Assembly: GCA_029934875.1 (NCBI GenBank)
Contig: JAOZLK010000010.1
Location: 1-20,674, forward strand
From: Bacteroidales bacterium
Lineage (GTDB): Bacteria; Bacteroidota; Bacteroidia; Bacteroidales; GCA-2748055
Reading direction: 5' to 3'
Length of the DNA stretch: 20,674 nucleotides
Of the stretch, positions 16,801 through 20,674 are shown piece after piece. The notes under the pieces were generated by a model that had not been told where the DNA came from, ran no database searches, and saw only the letters and a list, made by a program, of their open reading frames with translations. Within the stretch, counting starts at the first letter, position 1; every line of letters begins with the position of its first letter. The position numbers and the translations under genes were made by a program.

Positions 16801-18057
16801 TCAGTGGCTTATTAATTCATTTCTCCAAAGGTCCAGGTGGTAGTCGCCACCATCGGAATGCCAGATTTTAGTGACAATATCCAGGTCACCGTCACCATCC
16901 ACATCGCCAAGCTGAGCATCGTGCCAGCCAGGGTTATCAATATGGATCACATAGGGCTCGAATTTGGGCGTTTTCCCGCCATCGCTGTACCAAATCACAC
17001 CGCGCTCTTTCAGGCCCCTGGGCTTCATAGCTTTCAAGCCGTCGCGCTCCATATAGGTGTCGGGGTCTTCCTGTTCCCCGGCAAAAATATCCAGGTGGCC
17101 ATCCTGGTTGAAGTCTGCAACACCCAGGGAATGAAAGGAGCCGGTTCCTTCCACATCACCACTGGCTGTGGGAGGATCGGCCAGCTGGTAGGATTCCCAT
17201 TTCTTCCCCTTGCCTTTGTTTTTTACCCAGTACACACGGGATCCACCCGTGTCACAATGACTGTAAACAATATCATTTTTTCCATCCCCGTCAATGTCAA
17301 CGATCCATGACCTGATGCTACGACCATAGGATGCTTTAGGCATGGATTTAAAAGGCCAGGCATTTGCTTTCCAGCCTTCCGAGGACTTACCAGGATTGGC
17401 GAACCAGATCCCCGGGATGATCACGTCAATATACCGGTCACGATTGATATAGCCAAAGCCCCGTGGAGTTGTTCCTCCATGATCGCGATGCCCCGAACTT
17501 ATGACTGTTTCACGCATGCTGTCGGAGGTATTATACCACGCCAGCTTACTTCCATCATACACAAGCAAATCGTCAACTCCGTTTCCGTCAATATCAACTG
17601 CAGCTTCATCATGACCACCTGCATCAATCAGATGAGCTTCCCATAGTGCATCAGGCTTCTCTGCAAGGCATCCCGGGTTCCTGAACCAGATCCCATTACA
17701 CATTACATCGACCCATCCATCCTGATCCATATCAATGGCTGTCATACCAAGTGTATTGTCAAGGCTTTGTCCACTACCCATCAGGTGCTGCGTCCAGACA
17801 GAATCACTCATCCTTTCATACCAGTATGCAGAAGTCATATCGCGCCGTGAAATGGCTACATCCAGGTCTCCATCACCGTCCAGGTCGGTAAAAACGATGC
17901 CTCCTGTTCCCCAGGAAGCTCCCGGTAAAGCCGCATCGATATAAAAGTGTGTCCAATCGGGATAGCTGATTTCCTGGGCGCTCAGGAAGCTGGAAGCCTG
18001 CAAATATAAAGCAAGGAGTAAAATCCCTTTTAACAGAAAGAAGTATTTTGTTCTCAT
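16801..18057 (-). CDS. secreted FG-GAP/VCBS repeat protein with calcium-binding loops
   Basis: A 418-residue exported protein, probably an integrin-alpha-like beta-propeller. Signal peptide 1-28 (ending FLSAQ). Six DxDxDGxxD-type loops are visible: 58-66, 109-117, 155-163, 254-262, 315-323 (Asn at the third position) and 385-393. A degenerate one at 203-211 (YINRDRYID) has lost its acidic ligands. Recurrent IWFRNPG / IWFANPG and VYWVKN / VIWYSDG segments mark the blade strands. There is no catalytic domain and no recognisable C-terminal sorting domain. I chose the ATG at 18057 because it directly precedes the signal peptide; the frame is open 48 bases further but overlaps the upstream gene. 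It follows the TonB-dependent receptor stop after 16 bases, so they form an operon. The role may be carbohydrate binding or scaffolding at the cell surface. Confidence 0.88.
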   Translation of the reverse strand: MRTKYFFLLKGILLLALYLQASSFLSAQEISYPDWTHFYIDAALPGASWGTGGIVFTDLDGDGDLDVAISRRDMTSAYWYERMSDSVWTQHLMGSGQSLDNTLGMTAIDMDQDGWVDVMCNGIWFRNPGCLAEKPDALWEAHLIDAGGHDEAAVDIDGNGVDDLLVYDGSKLAWYNTSDSMRETVISSGHRDHGGTTPRGFGYINRDRYIDVIIPGIWFANPGKSSEGWKANAWPFKSMPKASYGRSIRSWIVDIDGDGKNDIVYSHCDTGGSRVYWVKNKGKGKKWESYQLADPPTASGDVEGTGSFHSLGVADFNQDGHLDIFAGEQEDPDTYMERDGLKAMKPRGLKERGVIWYSDGGKTPKFEPYVIHIDNPGWHDAQLGDVDGDGDLDIVTKIWHSDGGDYHLDLWRNELISH

Positions 18058-18073
18058 GGATACAAGATAATGA

Positions 18074-20359
18074 TTAGAATTCAAGACTGATACCTGCCTG
18101 GACATTTATCGGGTTTCCGGGTGTAAAATGGATTTCGGAGACGGATGCCCTTTCATTATAAAGCCTCGACTCGGTGTCAAACTGAGCTTCTTTCCATTCT
18201 GTATTCAGCATATTTTCAAGTTGGGCGAAGATTCTGAATCCCTGCATCCGGTAAGCAAGGATCACATTCCCGATGAAATATCCCCGGGCCACAACACTAT
18301 TGTCTTCATTGGCGGGCCTGTCGCCTATCAGGCGATACCTGAACGCGCCTTCCAAACCAGAGGGGTGCTGGAAGTTGATTCCTCCCTGGGAACTCAGCCT
18401 GGGAGCCAGGGCAATGTAGTTTGCGCCCTCAGGCTCATCCACATACCTGCCATCTGAAAGGTTCAGGTCCACATCGGCCCACATCCATTTTGCCAGCTGC
18501 AGCCTGATTTCCGCATCAATCCCTATCCTGCGGGTTTCCCCGCTGGCTTCTGTTGTTCCTTCATCACCCACAAAGACCAGTTCTTCCTCCAGGTGAAGAT
18601 ACCAGGCAGCAAAGCTCAGTAGAATGCGACTTCCACCTCCTGCCCTGATCCCCAGCTCAGCACCACTGGCCCTGGGCAGGGTTTTCAGGCCACTGCTTTG
18701 AGCATAGATCACATCACGGGCATCATTGGAATGAAAACCTGTCCCCCCGTTCAAGTAGATATCCAGTGCCCGTACCGGACTCAGCACAAGGTTCAGATTT
18801 GGACTCAGAATCGTTGCCTGTTCATATCCTGAACCGTGGGGCAGCCCATCATCAGTTACCTGGGCGGGATCCAGATTGTCGGTCACATCAAAAACAAAAT
18901 AGTCCCCCCTCAAACCAAGCTGCATTCTGAATAAGCGGCTGAAGATAAGCTCCTCCTCCAGCCAGAATGCCATATTTGTTTCCACTACCGAATGGTCTGT
19001 GCGTGGGGTCATCCTTACACGGTTGGGACTATTCCAAAGGCTCAGGTCAATATGATCGCCCCTGTAGGATCCTCCTACCCTGGTATAGGCCTTTATCTTC
19101 CCAAGCGATTTATAATAACTGTAACGGGCATTAATCCCCATGATCTGACGATGATCATTCTGTTCTATCATATCCCCATTAAGAGAATCGTTCAGCCAGA
19201 AAGTGAAGTTTGAGTAAAGCCTGAAATCATAAGAGCTTGCAAATGCCTGTATTTGGAAATCGTGCTCGTATCCCTCCATGAAATGGTAGTCAAGCGAAAT
19301 ATTATAGCGGCCGGTATTTCCACCCTCAAGAGGATCGATGGAACCCCACCGGGTAATCTGTCCGTCGTCCAATGCCCTTTGGGGAATCTGTCCGGAGGCG
19401 TTCCAGGCAGATGAAAAGGCTCCCATGGAGAGGCCCAATTCACTTTTGGGACTCAGGTGGGTATGAAATTTGCCGAAAATATTTGCCCTGTTAAATCCCT
19501 GGGGGCTTTCTACCGGGCCATCGGAATGGAAATACTGCCCTGCAATGTAAGCACTCTGATGAGTGCCACCGGTGGGGATTTTCAACACGGTAGTGGCCTT
19601 AACCGTAGAGAACATCCCTCCTTCCAGCTTGACCAGGTTATGATCGGGATGGTCGGTGGTGGTCATGCTTACCGAGCCGGCAGTTCCAAAATTTCCAAAA
19701 CTGCTGAAATAGGGTCCCTTAAATACCTCGAGACCATCAATGATCTCAGGAATGATGAAGTGCAGATCGGCGTAGCCCTGACCATGTCCGTGAGTTACCA
19801 TATTCACCGGCATGTTATCCACATAGACCCCTACATCTGTACCATGATCTGCATCAAAACCCCGCATGAAGATCTGTTCGGCCTTACCACCACCTGCATG
19901 CTGAGCAATTATCAGGCCCGGCACCATTTGTAGCATCTCCTGTGCCGAGCGCACAGGTCTTACCTTCAGATCAAAATCACGCACAGCTTTTGATGAGGCG
20001 GCCGAGAATGGGCGCCTGCCCTCCACAGTCACAGCAGAAAGATCAATGCTTCCGGGAGTCATTTTGATATCCAGGACCTTTACTGAGCCTGCTTCAAATA
20101 CCAGCTTCATCACAACTGTCTCATATCCCATGAAGGAAAAGACCAGCTCCTGCTCACCGGCCGGAATATCTCCCAGTAGGTACTCTCCATGAAGACCTGT
20201 TATGGTGCCATGTCCACTGCTTTTAGGAACAATATTGACTCCCTGAAGGCCCTGCTTTGCATCGGACGAGCTTACCACTCCAGAGAGAGATGCAAGCTGT
20301 GAAAATGAGATGAGGGGAATCCACAGCAGAATTAAAAGAGCTGAAAAATGTTTTGCCAC
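18074..20359 (-). CDS. TonB-dependent receptor with a His-rich plug motif
   Basis: A 761-residue outer-membrane receptor. Signal peptide 1-20 (ending ISFS); carboxypeptidase-regulatory-like domain about 26-102 (LSGVVSSSDAKQGLQGVNI, ELVFSFMGYET); plug about 118-230; barrel to the terminal Phe761. The plug contains MRGFDADHGTDVGVYVD and the His-rich stretch THGHGQGYADLHF (His190, His192, His200), a signature of one TonB-receptor subgroup outside SusC. There is no STN domain. The cluster of His could bind a metal or simply stabilise the plug. The gene heads a minus-strand operon with the FG-GAP protein, is divergent from a GH2 gene, and has a TATATTTG -7 box upstream. No SusD gene follows. The substrate may be a metal chelate or a glycan; the sequence does not decide. 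Confidence 0.92.
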   Translation of the reverse strand: MAKHFSALLILLWIPLISFSQLASLSGVVSSSDAKQGLQGVNIVPKSSGHGTITGLHGEYLLGDIPAGEQELVFSFMGYETVVMKLVFEAGSVKVLDIKMTPGSIDLSAVTVEGRRPFSAASSKAVRDFDLKVRPVRSAQEMLQMVPGLIIAQHAGGGKAEQIFMRGFDADHGTDVGVYVDNMPVNMVTHGHGQGYADLHFIIPEIIDGLEVFKGPYFSSFGNFGTAGSVSMTTTDHPDHNLVKLEGGMFSTVKATTVLKIPTGGTHQSAYIAGQYFHSDGPVESPQGFNRANIFGKFHTHLSPKSELGLSMGAFSSAWNASGQIPQRALDDGQITRWGSIDPLEGGNTGRYNISLDYHFMEGYEHDFQIQAFASSYDFRLYSNFTFWLNDSLNGDMIEQNDHRQIMGINARYSYYKSLGKIKAYTRVGGSYRGDHIDLSLWNSPNRVRMTPRTDHSVVETNMAFWLEEELIFSRLFRMQLGLRGDYFVFDVTDNLDPAQVTDDGLPHGSGYEQATILSPNLNLVLSPVRALDIYLNGGTGFHSNDARDVIYAQSSGLKTLPRASGAELGIRAGGGSRILLSFAAWYLHLEEELVFVGDEGTTEASGETRRIGIDAEIRLQLAKWMWADVDLNLSDGRYVDEPEGANYIALAPRLSSQGGINFQHPSGLEGAFRYRLIGDRPANEDNSVVARGYFIGNVILAYRMQGFRIFAQLENMLNTEWKEAQFDTESRLYNERASVSEIHFTPGNPINVQAGISLEF

Positions 20360-20389
20360 TTGTCTTAGTTGTTGGGGTGTTACTATTTT

Positions 20390-20401
20390 GCACTTTCGTG
20401 C
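20390..20401 (-). other. small GNRA-type hairpin in the receptor leader
   Basis: On the minus strand GCAC-GAAA-GTGC could form a 4-pair stem with a GAAA tetraloop. It would lie just inside the 5' end of the receptor mRNA if the -7 box at 20411-20418 is used, and could equally be a short dyad operator. The stem is too short to be convincing. Confidence 0.2.
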
Positions 20402-20410
20402 TACTGATTA

Positions 20411-20418
20411 CAAATATA
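20411..20418 (-). promoter_or_regulatory. Bacteroidota-type -7 promoter box for the TonB receptor operon
   Basis: TATATTTG on the minus strand fits the housekeeping Bacteroidota -7 consensus TAnnTTTG exactly. A TTTG at 20446-20443 lies 24 bases further upstream, slightly beyond the usual -33 spacing. The predicted start near 20404 would give a leader of about 45 bases. Confidence 0.45.
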
Positions 20419-20460
20419 TCACTTTTTTCTTACTTTTAAGTACAAACAAAATTCCGCATC

Positions 20461-20674
20461 ATGACAAGCCTCCTAACAATATCCAGGATTTCAGCTGGCC
20501 TCGTCCTGTCGGTTCTGCTTTCCTGCTCACCCACCACAAAAAAGAACCTTGAAGAGATGATTGAAATCAACCATAACTGGACCTTCAGCGAAAAGGGTAA
20601 GGAACTATGGATGGAGGCAGCCGTTCCCGGCTGTGTACATACCGACCTGATCCGAAACGGGCTTATCGAAGATC
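20461..20674 (+). CDS. glycoside hydrolase family 2, beta-mannosidase-like lipoprotein (5' part only)
   Basis: The first 71 codons of a gene cut by the window end. A signal peptide with lipobox VLLSC (Cys22) leads to a linker and then NWTFSEKGKELWMEAAVPGC followed by VHTDLIRNGLIED. This matches the N-terminal jelly-roll domain of family 2 beta-mannosidases (tryptophan-Phe strand, then VPG.VHTDL and a short LI.DP helix). Full-length relatives have about 850 residues, and the catalytic acid/base and nucleophile Glu would lie beyond the window. As an exported lipoprotein it would cleave terminal beta-mannosides from glycans or oligomannosides in the periplasm or at the surface. It is divergent from the TonB receptor operon, about 100 bases apart, so the two may share regulation. 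The ATG at 20461 is supported by the signal peptide right after it. Confidence 0.85.
   Translation, partial: MTSLLTISRISAGLVLSVLLSCSPTTKKNLEEMIEINHNWTFSEKGKELWMEAAVPGCVHTDLIRNGLIED

Noticed and set aside
20387..20404. Minus-strand TAGCAC-N5-TGCA before the receptor as a sigma-54 promoter
   Set aside because: The -24 GG is AG and the spacing is one base short, whereas a good Bacteroidota -7 box is present just upstream.
13254..20674. A classical polysaccharide utilisation locus
   Set aside because: There are two TonB receptors and a GH2 gene but no SusD homologue, no SusC-type receptor and no hybrid two-component or ECF regulator in the window; DUF4249 is not SusD.

Overview
The window looks like chromosomal DNA of a Bacteroidota member, probably a free-living, carbohydrate-degrading Bacteroidales/Marinilabiliales-type organism. 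The evidence is two TonB-dependent receptors ending in a C-terminal Phe (one with an STN domain followed by a DUF4249 lipoprotein), many lipoproteins with short lipoboxes, an unfused ~790-residue MacB/FtsX-type permease of the kind common in this phylum, few Shine-Dalgarno sequences, and the start of a family 2 glycoside hydrolase. No tRNA, rRNA, CRISPR array, transposase or phage gene is visible, and no gap exceeds 300 bases.

Layout. 1-1000: a monocistronic ABC ATPase with a sigma-54-like promoter and a strong terminator. 1080-1973: a helical lipoprotein of unknown function with its own terminator. 2111-4598: a YccF membrane protein, a PQQ-type beta-propeller lipoprotein and a ThuA-fold lipoprotein; the last two overlap by ATGA. 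4602-5774 (minus): a secreted esterase with an N-terminal immunoglobulin/CBM48-like domain, divergent from a Gfo/Idh/MocA oxidoreductase (5864-6844). 7063-7863: a short-chain-dehydrogenase-like protein lacking the catalytic Tyr, converging on a permease (7875-10257, minus). 10449-13161: a sigma-54-activating response regulator overlapping its NtrY-like kinase. 13254-16790: an STN-type TonB-dependent receptor and a DUF4249 lipoprotein. 16801-20359 (minus): a second TonB-dependent receptor and an FG-GAP/VCBS calcium-loop protein. 20461 to the end: the 5' part of a beta-mannosidase-like GH2 lipoprotein.

The most informative signal is a local sigma-54 regulon. Two full-consensus -24/-12 promoters (TGGCAC-N5-TTGC) lie at 6981-6996 (SDR-like gene) and 10281-10295 (permease), and a near-match lies before the ABC ATPase (118-133). 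The gene beside the permease encodes exactly the activator such promoters need, with intact GAFTGA and a phosphorylatable REC domain. Two 17-base direct repeats, 23 bases apart, sit in the permease/regulator intergenic region at a distance typical of enhancer sites. I infer that the kinase/regulator pair switches on the ATPase, the permease and the odd SDR-like protein together, perhaps as an envelope-stress or efflux response. The promoter in front of the permease also shows that its start codon is 39 bases downstream of the longest reading frame. The second half of the window is nutrient uptake and polysaccharide processing, without a SusC/SusD pair.
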